Below are positions 30,235-36,568 of a stretch of 36,568 nt of DNA, one piece after another. Source of the DNA: Verrucomicrobium sp. BvORR034 (lineage in GTDB: Bacteria > Verrucomicrobiota > Verrucomicrobiia > Verrucomicrobiales > Verrucomicrobiaceae); assembly GCF_000739635.1 (NCBI RefSeq), contig NZ_BATQ01000129.1, forward strand, positions 1 through 36,568. The letters run 5' to 3'. The position numbers were made by a program, and so were the translations under genes. Within the stretch, counting starts at the first letter, position 1. The number at the start of each line of letters is the position of its first letter. Under the pieces are notes generated by a model that was not told where the DNA came from, did no database searches, and saw only the letters and a program-made list of their open reading frames with translations.

Positions 30235-31338
30235 ATGCCCATCATTGACGACTACTTCCGCCGCCTCATCGAGCTGGGCGGTTCGGATCTTCACCTCACC
30301 CAGGGCCAGCCGGCCAAGGTTCGCGTGCACGGCAGCATCAAGCCGATCGCCGACGAGATTCTCACGGAAGCATACATGGAAACCATGATGCGTGAGATCT
30401 GCGAGCCTCGCGCCTGGGAACGCTACCGGGAACGGGGCGACCTTGACTTCGCCTATGAAATGGACGCGGACTCCCGCTTCCGTTGCAACTACCTCCGCCA
30501 GATCAGCGGCTACGGTGCCGTCTTCCGTATCATTCCTACCAAGATCGCCTCGCTGGAGCAGCTTGGCATTCCTCCGGTGGTGAAGGAGTTTGGCCACATG
30601 CGCAGCGGTCTGGTGCTGGTCACCGGCCCCACGGGTTCCGGCAAGTCCACCACGCTGGCCGCGCTGATCGACTACATCAATTCCAACTTCAACCGGCACA
30701 TCATCACGGTTGAGGAGCCGATCGAATTCGTGCACCGGAACAAGAAGAGCATCATCACCCAGCGTGAAGTGCCCATCCAGACTCCGACCTTCTCCGACGG
30801 TCTCCGTGCCGCCCTCCGTGAAGACGCCGACATCGTGCTGGTGGGGGAAATGCGAGACTATGAAACCATCTCCCTCGCTCTGACGGCCGCAGAAACGGGT
30901 CTGCTCGTCTTCGGCACCCTGCACACCAACAACGCTCGCAAGACCTGCGACCGTATTGTGGACGTGTTCCCCGCTGACCAGCAGAGCCAGGTGCGCACCA
31001 TGCTTGCCGCCTCCCTCCGCGGAGTGGTGGCCCAGCTGCTGGTGAAAAAGGCCGACGGCAAAGGTCGTGCCGCCGTGAATGAGATCATGGTCTCCACGCC
31101 AGCCGTGGGTGCCATCATCCGTGAAGGCGCCACCCAAAAGCTCTATGACGTCATCATCGGCGGCAAGGCTCAGGGCATGCAGTTCATGGACGAAGCCATC
31201 TGGGAAAAGCTCCGCGACGGCTACATCAGCCCCATGGAGGCTTATATGAAGGCCATCGACAAGAACCGCTTCAAAGCCTTCCTGCCGCCAGACGAAGCTG
31301 CCGTGGCGGTGGCCTCAGGCGCTGAGGCAAACAAGTAA
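30235..31338 (+). CDS. pilT: PilT-family twitching-motility ATPase (second copy)
   Basis: 367 residues, of usual size. The N-domain (FRRLIELGGSDLHLTQGQPA) is followed by Walker A VTGPTGSGKSTT, an Asp box that reads TVEEPIEF (Glu in place of the usual Asp), Walker B LVGEMRDYETISLALTAAET and a His box GTLHTNNA. The C-terminus VGAIIREGATQKLYDVIIGG matches the AIRNLIRE/EGK region. It shares the strand with the first PilT and is followed by a perfect terminator, so both are probably one transcript. Dual PilT/PilU-type ATPases are known; which copy is PilT and which PilU cannot be told. ATG follows a pyrimidine-rich leader (CTTTTTTCTTTTTCCACC). Confidence 0.95.
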   Translation: MPIIDDYFRRLIELGGSDLHLTQGQPAKVRVHGSIKPIADEILTEAYMETMMREICEPRAWERYRERGDLDFAYEMDADSRFRCNYLRQISGYGAVFRIIPTKIASLEQLGIPPVVKEFGHMRSGLVLVTGPTGSGKSTTLAALIDYINSNFNRHIITVEEPIEFVHRNKKSIITQREVPIQTPTFSDGLRAALREDADIVLVGEMRDYETISLALTAAETGLLVFGTLHTNNARKTCDRIVDVFPADQQSQVRTMLAASLRGVVAQLLVKKADGKGRAAVNEIMVSTPAVGAIIREGATQKLYDVIIGGKAQGMQFMDEAIWEKLRDGYISPMEAYMKAIDKNRFKAFLPPDEAAVAVASGAEANK

Positions 31339-31380
31339 GCCGGGCCCGATACGCCCGGGCTCCCCTTCCTGACTTCACAG

Positions 31381-31415
31381 ACACCCCTGACCGGCAAGGT
31401 CAGGGGTGTTTTTTT
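31381..31415 (+). terminator. Rho-independent terminator after the PilT pair
   Basis: Perfect 12-bp arms ACACCCCTGACC (31381-31392) and GGTCAGGGGTGT (31398-31409), a 5-nt loop, then seven T residues (31409-31415), with the first T counted in the stem. Confidence 0.96.
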
Positions 31416-31550
31416 GTCTGCAGAAGGATGCCTGAATGACAAAACAAAGCCATCGGAGTTGCTCCACACACTTGACCTGGGACCTTTTCGCTGTCAGGGA
31501 CACTTGGGGACAGGCGGAAACCTGCATCAGCCCTGCTTTTCGCATTCGTC

Positions 31551-32675
31551 ATGGGCACCCTTCGTCTCTTTCTGGCTTGTGTGGTCATCGTTGCACACAC
31601 CAGTGCAAGTGGCCTGCTCCCCTGTATCGGTGGCAAACATGCGGTCCGGATTTTCTTTATCATCTCGGGCTTCTACATGGCCATGATCCTCTCGGAAAAA
31701 TACCACGAGGGAGATCGGAGGAAGTGGCTGTTCTATTCAAACCGCGCCCTGAGGATTTTCCCGCCGTTCTGGATTGTGCTGGCTTTGGAAATCATCGTGA
31801 CGCTGGCGTTCTCATCGTTGGGAAGGTCCCCCGAAGACTCTCCGTGGCTGCCGGCGTTTCAATTTCTCGTGGAGCATGGGAAATGGGGCGTCGTTAGTGC
31901 CTATGTTGTGAGCCAGATCTCCTCCATTGGAGTGGATCTTATGTTCTTGTTTACCATCACCAAGGACGCGACGCTGGAGTTCTATCATGGCTCCGCTGGT
32001 CCAGGAGAATTCCGCGGATGGAAGCCATTCCCCATGGGGCAAATGTGGACCATCTCCTGCGAACTGCTGTTCTATGCGCTGGCGCCGTTCCTCAACCGTC
32101 TCCGACCACACTGGCTTGTCGGTCTCTGGCTGTTGATAACGGGGTTTGCCATATCCAGCTACCACTGGCTCCCTGCGAACGTTTCGACCGTTGCGACAGA
32201 CTTCATGGGCCTCATGCAGATGGGCTACTTCCTGGGTGGGATGGTTGCCTATCACGTCCTCCGTCCCCGTATGAATATCTTGCCGCGATGGGCCCACTTC
32301 ACCCTCGTCCTGCTTCTTGTATTGCTGATAGTGGGCTTTAGCCCTGCCACTTCCATCAGCTACACTGGCTCGGAAATGATGCTCTACCTCCTGACCATCG
32401 TGACGCTGCCTGCATTGTTCTCGCAGACCAGTAAATTGGGTTGGGATCGATGGCTGGGGAGTCTGTCCTATCCAGTCTACCTCGTCCATGTCAGCGTCAT
32501 CAGGATTGGAGATCAACTGGGATTCAAGAAGACGCTCAGCGCCACAACACAAGGGCATCTGCTGTTCACTGGAATCTGTATCGTGGTGTCCATCCTCCTC
32601 GCAGCCGCACTGGCCTCCTTGGTCGAAAACAGGCTGGATCGGTGGCGGCAACGGAGAGTTCCTCACTCAGCTTGA
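31551..32675 (+). CDS. Acyltransferase family 3 (OafA/YrhL-like) membrane enzyme
   Basis: 374 residues. The family opening is clear: LRLFLACVVIVAHTS with the catalytic His in VIVAH, then AVRIFFIISGFYMA and the conserved Arg motif RALRIFPPFW. About ten hydrophobic segments span the chain. Such enzymes O-acetylate surface sugars (O-antigen, exopolysaccharide, peptidoglycan) using acetyl-CoA; the substrate here is unknown. It follows the PilT terminator by 135 bp and converges with a small membrane gene after 40 bp. It probably has its own promoter. Confidence 0.88.
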   Translation: MGTLRLFLACVVIVAHTSASGLLPCIGGKHAVRIFFIISGFYMAMILSEKYHEGDRRKWLFYSNRALRIFPPFWIVLALEIIVTLAFSSLGRSPEDSPWLPAFQFLVEHGKWGVVSAYVVSQISSIGVDLMFLFTITKDATLEFYHGSAGPGEFRGWKPFPMGQMWTISCELLFYALAPFLNRLRPHWLVGLWLLITGFAISSYHWLPANVSTVATDFMGLMQMGYFLGGMVAYHVLRPRMNILPRWAHFTLVLLLVLLIVGFSPATSISYTGSEMMLYLLTIVTLPALFSQTSKLGWDRWLGSLSYPVYLVHVSVIRIGDQLGFKKTLSATTQGHLLFTGICIVVSILLAAALASLVENRLDRWRQRRVPHSA

Positions 32676-32715
32676 CTTGCCCATCCTCGAAATCGGGCGG
32701 CACCGCCCTCTTGGC

Positions 32716-33240
32716 CTACAGCCTTGCGCAAGCAGTTTTCCCTTCCCACCATGTTTTCACGCCCCATCGTTTGACATCCAGTTCGTCAAAAAAATCTAGG
32801 ACGATTCTGTAGATTTGACCTGATCGGAAGGTCATTTCTACATATCCCATGGCACCGAACCGGATGTAACCCACCTTTACGAGGTCCGATACCGGCTCAT
32901 CACTCGAACGACCTTCATGGCGAATTTTTATCCTCGCCGCCTGAGGATCAAGTTCAGCCCAACTGGCGAACTTGCGCATAAACCTGATGTGGCAGAAAGC
33001 TATGCCCAAAAAAGCCGCCATGAAAAAGCATCCAGTGATGAGAACAATCAGCCATGGCTCCCCTCTTCCAATCCTTTCTGCAATGCCCCCAATCACTGTA
33101 GCACTCCCCCCGACGGCCACGAAGAAAGCAAAAAGCTTTTGGCCAACATACAGAAGCCAGTAGCGAAAACTGCTCGACAGAGGAACCACCCGGTGATCTG
33201 CCTGTAAAACACCTGATCGCAAGCTACAAGCCAGGCTCAT
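32716..33240 (-). CDS. Small membrane protein overlapping the ECF41 sigma gene
   Basis: About 174 residues. ATG 33240 lies inside the last codons of the sigma gene, a 17-bp overlap, which implies that it is translated from the same message; a GTG further on would avoid the overlap. Two hydrophobic helices (LLYVGQKLFAFFVAVGGSATV and PWLIVLITGCFFMAAFLGIA) precede a soluble C-terminal domain (ARIKIRHEGRSSDEPVSDLV, MGYVEMTFRSGQIYRIVLDF). Not recognised. Because it overlaps a sigma factor known to be controlled by its own C-terminal domain, it may be a modulator of the system; that is inference. Confidence 0.62.
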   Translation of the reverse strand: MSLACSLRSGVLQADHRVVPLSSSFRYWLLYVGQKLFAFFVAVGGSATVIGGIAERIGRGEPWLIVLITGCFFMAAFLGIAFCHIRFMRKFASWAELDPQAARIKIRHEGRSSDEPVSDLVKVGYIRFGAMGYVEMTFRSGQIYRIVLDFFDELDVKRWGVKTWWEGKTACARL

Positions 33241-34120
33241 CAACCTCGGAAAACCATTTGAGCTTGTCTGGATTCCGATGAGCAAAGATTGCCGAGATCT
33301 TGCCTTCATGCACCTCTAGGGCAAGAGCTGTCGCCAGCCGGCCTTCCGAGAATAACAGGACGCCGGGCACGCCATTAAAGGTTGTTTCCCGGACCTCATA
33401 TCCAACATCACCCGCCTCGCTGCCACGCATAACTCCCAAAAAGAAGCGGGCAATCTTGTCGCGGCCGTGCATGACCACGGCCACAGCTTGAGCTTTGCCG
33501 CCTCCATCGGAGTGAAATGCTGCGTCTTCACCCAGAAGATTCATCAGCGGTTCCATCTCACCTGCCCTGCATGCCGTGAGGAAACGCTTCAGCAGTTCCT
33601 CATGCTCCCCATGGGTGGCAGTGAAGCGTGGCTTGTCTGCCCGCACTCTTTCTCTGGCGCGAGACACCAGTTTCCGGCAGTTCACGGTGGGCTTGCCCAA
33701 GATCTCGCTGATCTCATCAAAGGTGTGACCAAACACTTCGTGAAGGAGGAACCCCGCCCGTTCCACCGGTGAAAGTTTCTCCAGTACGAGGAGCAGGGCG
33801 ATGGAAACGCTCTCATCAACCTGGGCCGTCTGGTGAGGCTCGACACTGCCCACTAGGGGTTCAGGCAGCCAGGTGCCAAAGTACTGCTCCCGTTGCACCT
33901 GGGCTGACTTCAGCCTGTCCAGACACAGCCGGCTCACCACGGTGAGCAGCCAACTGCGCGGCACCGCCACCGTTCCCACGTCCACGCTCCTCCAACGCAG
34001 CCACGCCTCCTGCACCATGTCTTCCGCGTCAGTCACGGAGCCCAGCATGCGGTACGCCACCCCGGTAAGAAGGCTGCGATGTGATTCAAAGGCGTCCACA
34101 TGAGGGTCCAGGCTTTTCAT
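33224..34120 (-). CDS. ECF41-group RNA polymerase sigma factor (SigJ-like) with SnoaL-like domain
   Basis: 298 residues. Sigma2 (SHRSLLTGVAYRMLGSVTDA, then DMVQEAWLRW) and sigma4 (LSPVERAGFLLHEVFGHTFD, then IAEILGKP-type EILGKPTVNCRKLVSRARER) are followed by a C-terminal NTF2/SnoaL-like extension. The three hallmark motifs of group ECF41 are all visible: WLPEP (84-88) in the linker, DGGGK (205-209) and NPDKL (283-287) in the extension, which regulates the sigma factor in place of an anti-sigma. The partner gene (carboxymuconolactone decarboxylase-like) lies 32 bp upstream on the same strand, as is typical. ATG 34120 is used. Confidence 0.95.
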   Translation of the reverse strand: MKSLDPHVDAFESHRSLLTGVAYRMLGSVTDAEDMVQEAWLRWRSVDVGTVAVPRSWLLTVVSRLCLDRLKSAQVQREQYFGTWLPEPLVGSVEPHQTAQVDESVSIALLLVLEKLSPVERAGFLLHEVFGHTFDEISEILGKPTVNCRKLVSRARERVRADKPRFTATHGEHEELLKRFLTACRAGEMEPLMNLLGEDAAFHSDGGGKAQAVAVVMHGRDKIARFFLGVMRGSEAGDVGYEVRETTFNGVPGVLLFSEGRLATALALEVHEGKISAIFAHRNPDKLKWFSEVDEPGL

Positions 34121-34152
34121 GATAGCGAGAGCGAAGTTGAGGATGGATTGCG

Positions 34153-34692
34153 TCAGGCAGCCAGTTCGGGGATCAATGAGCAACTGGAGGCGTGACCAAG
34201 ACCGCGTTTGAGAGTGGGATAGATTTTGGCCGCCACAATGGCAAGCGCCAGTTCTGCGATGACCTCTTTGCCCAACCGCTGTTCCAGGCGAGTCAGGAGA
34301 TCAGGATCCAGCGCCTCATTCGTCGCCACTGCCTGGGCATACTGGTGCACCTCAAGGTGTTCCGCGCTCAGCCCCCTGCCACCGCGCAAGGCTCCCTGAA
34401 TGACCGCCTCAGGCACTCCGGCCTCACGAGCCATTTTCACGCCGAGCAGCGTGCACGGCCCACAGTCTTCAGAACGGGAAGCCGTGAGTTTGGCGATGGT
34501 CAGGAGATCCAGTGGGGCCACCTTGTGGTATTGACTCATGCCCATGGCCCCTTGAAACGCCAAAAAGGCTTCCGGGGAAACGTCCATAAGCTCGTCCAGG
34601 TAGCTGACGTCGTAGTCATACTGCCGCCCAAAGGCGCGGATGGAGTTGCGGGATGCGTTGATACGGTCGGTGGTGTTTTGCGTGTCGTTCAT
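34153..34692 (-). CDS. Carboxymuconolactone decarboxylase / AhpD-like protein, ECF41 partner
   Basis: 179 residues, all alpha. The AhpD-like redox CxxC is Cys77-Cys80 in RSEDCGPCTLLG, with LTIAKLTASRSEDCGPC and EVHQYAQAVATNEAL in the usual positions. Such proteins (carboxymuconolactone decarboxylase, oxidoreductase or epimerase) are the classical targets of ECF41 sigma factors. Its role is probably oxidant or organic hydroperoxide defence; the substrate is not known. ATG 34692 is the first residue of MNDTQNTTDR; the predicted promoter lies only about 12 bp upstream, so the transcript would be nearly leaderless. The upstream extension to 34794 runs through that promoter and is rejected. Confidence 0.9.
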   Translation of the reverse strand: MNDTQNTTDRINASRNSIRAFGRQYDYDVSYLDELMDVSPEAFLAFQGAMGMSQYHKVAPLDLLTIAKLTASRSEDCGPCTLLGVKMAREAGVPEAVIQGALRGGRGLSAEHLEVHQYAQAVATNEALDPDLLTRLEQRLGKEVIAELALAIVAAKIYPTLKRGLGHASSCSLIPELAA

Positions 34693-34703
34693 AACGTCCC
34701 TAT

Positions 34704-34730
34704 GACGAGACCGGGAGGAAAAGTGTGACC
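34704..34730 (-). promoter_or_regulatory. ECF41-type promoter upstream of the carboxymuconolactone-decarboxylase-like gene
   Basis: On the minus strand GGTCACA (34730-34724), a 16-nt spacer and CGTC (34707-34704) match the ECF41 consensus that I recall as TGTCACA-N16-CGTC, with one mismatch. The ATG follows 11 nt after CGTC, so the predicted start of transcription is only a few nucleotides before the start codon. The sigma gene next in line would be auto-regulated through this promoter. Confidence 0.72.
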
Positions 34731-34746
34731 GACTGCCCACACTTTT
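34719..34746. promoter_or_regulatory. Palindrome overlapping the ECF41 -35 element
   Basis: Perfect 9-bp arms AAAAGTGTG (34719-34727) and CACACTTTT (34738-34746) with a 10-nt spacer. The left arm and spacer overlap the -35 hexamer, so a protein bound here could block or aid sigma access. There is no gene whose 3' end could use it as a terminator; the next plus-strand gene starts at 34824. Confidence 0.5.
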
Positions 34747-34823
34747 CTTTTGGAAAGCTTCTTTCGCCCGCGCTTCAAGCGCTTTCCCCAACATAAAGAA
34801 TTCTGTACACTTCGAATTTCTCC

Positions 34824-35444
34824 ATGAACAAGCCTGGTTTCCGCCGCTGGCTCCGCAGAAGCATCATTGCCATCGGCTGCATCTTGGGCTTCATCCTGAC
34901 AGCCGGACTGTACTTCGTGCGCTGGACCCCATACGTCTTTCGTCCGGAGTTGTCGTACAAGTCCGAGCAGTTGCTTCCGTTTTACAAAGCAACCGAGTGG
35001 ACGCTCTTCTCCCTGTCTCCCAAACTGGTGTTTGCTGACTCGCCCTCTGATCCCGTCGTGAGCGCCCCAAATGTTCCCGAGCTGTTTTACGACCATCCCA
35101 TTCTCGGAAAAGTGGCAACTCCCATCACATCCGACATCAAGGCCATCGTCGCGGACCTGGACAAATCCGGCAAACATTGGTCCGGTGCCGTCTATGCCTG
35201 TTTCAGCCCCCGACACGGAATACGCGCGGTGGAGAATGGCAAGGTGCATGACCTGCTCATCTGCTACGAATGCGCCTCGGCTGAGATCTACGAGAACTCC
35301 GTCCAAGTCGGAACCATCTATCTCTCGTCTGACCACTACGATCGAAATCAAAACGAACGCTTCAATGCCATCCTCATTCGGGCAGGAATTCCGACCGCCC
35401 TGCCCCCACAGGAGAAGTCTTTGAATTCCGAATCGGATCAGTGA
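34824..35444 (+). CDS. Membrane-anchored protein of unknown function
   Basis: 206 residues. An N-terminal anchor (SIIAIGCILGFILTAGLYFV) follows a basic start (MNKPGFRRWLRR), so the rest is probably periplasmic. The soluble part has the pattern GAVYACFSPRHGIRA and DLLICYECASAEIYENS, which I have seen in small PVC-group proteins of unknown function; I cannot name the family. It is divergent from the ECF41 operon across the palindrome, so it could share that regulation. The last base pair overlaps the next possible start (GTG 35441). Confidence 0.68.
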   Translation: MNKPGFRRWLRRSIIAIGCILGFILTAGLYFVRWTPYVFRPELSYKSEQLLPFYKATEWTLFSLSPKLVFADSPSDPVVSAPNVPELFYDHPILGKVATPITSDIKAIVADLDKSGKHWSGAVYACFSPRHGIRAVENGKVHDLLICYECASAEIYENSVQVGTIYLSSDHYDRNQNERFNAILIRAGIPTALPPQEKSLNSESDQ

Positions 35445-35467
35445 CCATTCCCCTCTCGCCCTCAGTC

Positions 35468-35779
35468 ATGCTTCGCACTCGTCACCTCTCACTTCCGCTC
35501 TGCGCATTTCTCGCGGCTGCGGCCATGATATCTTGCAGCACGCGACACCAACTGCACTCCCCTGTCCAACTGAAGACGCTGCCCATGAGCCGTGGATTCA
35601 ACCATGGAAGCTTGGTCGCACCGACGCACCGACGCACCGACGCACCGACTACTGCGGCACCGGATCCACCGCCGCCTCCTCCTTGCTCCAGGGTCCTTCC
35701 ATTTCCACGAACCAGTGCTTCTTGCCTGCCTCTTTGCCGATCTCGGTCTTGTAGCACCGCCGTTCGATGGCCTGGATGA
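35468..35779 (+). CDS. Possible short lipoprotein gene running into a tandem repeat
   Basis: ATG 35468 opens MLRTRHLSLPLCAFLAAAAM followed by ISC, a fair lipobox (AMISC), so a lipid-anchored protein is plausible. After about 50 residues the frame enters four copies of an 8-bp repeat and then low-complexity Pro-rich sequence, overlapping the convergent TPR-like gene by 131 bp. An 8-bp unit changes frame with each copy, so the true C-terminus may be lost or variable. Only the first 50 residues look like real protein; confidence is low. Confidence 0.35.
   Translation: MLRTRHLSLPLCAFLAAAAMISCSTRHQLHSPVQLKTLPMSRGFNHGSLVAPTHRRTDAPTTAAPDPPPPPPCSRVLPFPRTSASCLPLCRSRSCSTAVRWPG
35618..35649. repeat. 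8-bp tandem repeat, four copies
   Basis: Four perfect copies of GCACCGAC (35618-35649). The last base is also the last base of the stop codon of the convergent TPR-like gene. A unit of 8 is not a multiple of 3, so copy-number change would shift the frame of the putative lipoprotein reading through it. Confidence 0.9.
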
Positions 35780-36568
35780 AACGATCCGCCTCCTTGGGGT
35801 AGCGCCCTTTGAGCCACCCTCCCGCCGTGTTCAGCACATCGGCGGTAATTTCTGACTGGTCGGGCAGCAAGCCTGCCGCCTTCCAGGCCAGACCTGCGGC
35901 CACGTGGCGGTAGTGATAACGCTTTTCCGGATTGAGTTTGGTGCTCGCGAGGCGCTTCTTCTCATCCGGGCTCACCGGCACAACCAGACTCGCAGGCCCG
36001 GGCTTGAAGTCTTGCTCTTCTTCGTCATCAGAATAACCGATCTTCTGCTTCTGTCCAGTCAGGCGTTCCATGGCCGTGTTGGGTGAGATGAAGTCCCCAT
36101 TCGTAGAGCTGGAATCAGGGCCGCCCTCTGTCCCCATCAGTTCCATGCCGTGATAGCGGGCCACCCAGGCCGCCGTGAACAAAGCGCGGGCGCTCTCCTG
36201 CTTGGCAGCCTTCTCATTGGTCGCCACCTTTAGTGCCGCCACGTAGCGGTCATGGTTGGGCCATTGATTCTCTGGAAGGTAGGGGCGGGCTTCGGCATAG
36301 CGATCTTCCCGCATCAGACGCCGCCCCAGCAGCGAGCGGATCCGGGTGGCTTCGTCATGCTGCTTTGCTTCCCCTTCGCTGTAGTTGTCCGGGTCTTTCG
36401 GCTTGGGTATCTCAGGGAAGTGTTCGGCGACGTAGCCGAGCAGTTCCTTGGTCGTCAGCACTCGCTCCGCCACATAGGCTGCGTCGTCCCACATGTTCAC
36501 CGCCAGGAAGGAATCGAGCGCGGCCAGATAGTCGCCTCGCGTGAGCTGGATCATTCCCAGATCGCAAC
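35649..36568 (-). CDS. TPR-like repeat protein, C-terminal part (runs off right edge)
   Basis: The frame is open to the right edge, without a start in the upstream codons shown (CDLG before MIQL), so the ATG at 36554 is probably internal and the gene is partial at its 5' end. About 305 residues are visible. The first part (MIQLTRGDYLAALDSFLAVN, then DDAAYVAERVLTTKELLGYV) has the helix-pair pattern of tetratricopeptide repeats, then ARPYLPENQWPNHDRYVAAL, and a C-terminal domain (HYRHVAAGLAWKAAGLLPDQ, GRYPKEADRFIQAIERRCYK). It is known to me only as a PVC-type hypothetical protein; an envelope-associated scaffolding role is possible. The stop abuts the 8-bp repeat. Confidence 0.78.
   Translation of the reverse strand, partial: CDLGMIQLTRGDYLAALDSFLAVNMWDDAAYVAERVLTTKELLGYVAEHFPEIPKPKDPDNYSEGEAKQHDEATRIRSLLGRRLMREDRYAEARPYLPENQWPNHDRYVAALKVATNEKAAKQESARALFTAAWVARYHGMELMGTEGGPDSSSTNGDFISPNTAMERLTGQKQKIGYSDDEEEQDFKPGPASLVVPVSPDEKKRLASTKLNPEKRYHYRHVAAGLAWKAAGLLPDQSEITADVLNTAGGWLKGRYPKEADRFIQAIERRCYKTEIGKEAGKKHWFVEMEGPWSKEEAAVDPVPQ

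Noticed and set aside
32695-32708. Hairpin GGGCGG-CA-CCGCCC as terminator for the acyltransferase
   Set aside because: The loop is too short and no T tract follows.
35592-35855. Alternative frames through the 8-bp repeat as genes
   Set aside because: The repeat gives the same RRTDAPT-like text in all three frames; the sequence after it is antisense to the TPR-like gene.
1-36568. CRISPR arrays, prophage, insertion sequences, toxin-antitoxin or restriction genes
   Set aside because: No spaced direct repeats, transposase or integrase motifs, or attachment-site repeats were seen in any part of the window.

Overview
The window looks like chromosomal DNA of a Verrucomicrobia-type bacterium (PVC group), moderately GC-rich. 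The pointers are a DUF1549/DUF1553 protein with a CxxCH motif, several small PVC-style lipoproteins and hypothetical proteins, two adjacent PilT ATPases, an NupG-like sugar/nucleoside transporter beside a Gfo/Idh/MocA oxidoreductase, and start codons that mostly follow pyrimidine-rich leaders ending in CC-ATG rather than a Shine-Dalgarno sequence. No rRNA, tRNA, CRISPR array, insertion sequence or prophage was seen. The organism is inferred from gene content only.

Layout, left to right. 1-2.9 kb: an apparent sugar-use cluster on the minus strand (AraC-type regulator, NupG-like permease, N-terminal part of a Gfo/Idh/MocA oxidoreductase) with a palindrome in front of the permease. 2.9-6.8 kb: hisD, an RlmI-like rRNA methyltransferase, a secreted NTF2/SnoaL-like protein and a LysR regulator. 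7-9 kb: a large phosphohexomutase with a strong terminator. 9-12.6 kb: an acidic-tailed membrane protein, a GFA-fold zinc protein, and the ybaB-dnaX pair; this DnaX lacks half of its zinc-binding cysteines. 12.6-14.5 kb: a lipoprotein and moeA. 14.5-16.6 kb: a run of five small uncharacterised genes, four of them tightly packed. 16.6-20.7 kb: two short-chain dehydrogenases (one without catalytic residues), a His-rich lipoprotein, a 46-codon lipoprotein-like ORF, an HEMTH membrane protein and galE.

20.8-25.7 kb: a 28-bp palindrome and a second Gfo/Idh/MocA gene with a strong terminator, then a 7-TM sensor-like gene cut in two by one in-frame TAG, the DUF1549/DUF1553 protein and a small exported protein. 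25.7-31.4 kb: asnB, divergent from a yqjD-yqjE-yqjK-like trio whose last gene overlaps pilT1 by an ATGA, followed by pilT2 and a terminator. 31.5-36.6 kb: an acyltransferase-3 protein; an ECF41 sigma factor with its classical carboxymuconolactone-decarboxylase-like partner and a close match to the ECF41 promoter directly upstream; small membrane proteins; an 8-bp tandem repeat; and the C-terminal part of a TPR-like protein running off the right edge.

The best candidates for something not fully described are the ECF41 module (promoter, overlapping palindrome, near-leaderless target gene and an overlapping membrane gene), the coupling of a YqjD/YqjE/YqjK-like membrane set to a twitching ATPase, the stop-split sensor gene, and the catalytically dead SDR coupled to a small lipoprotein ORF. 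No wholly new system can be claimed from the sequence alone.
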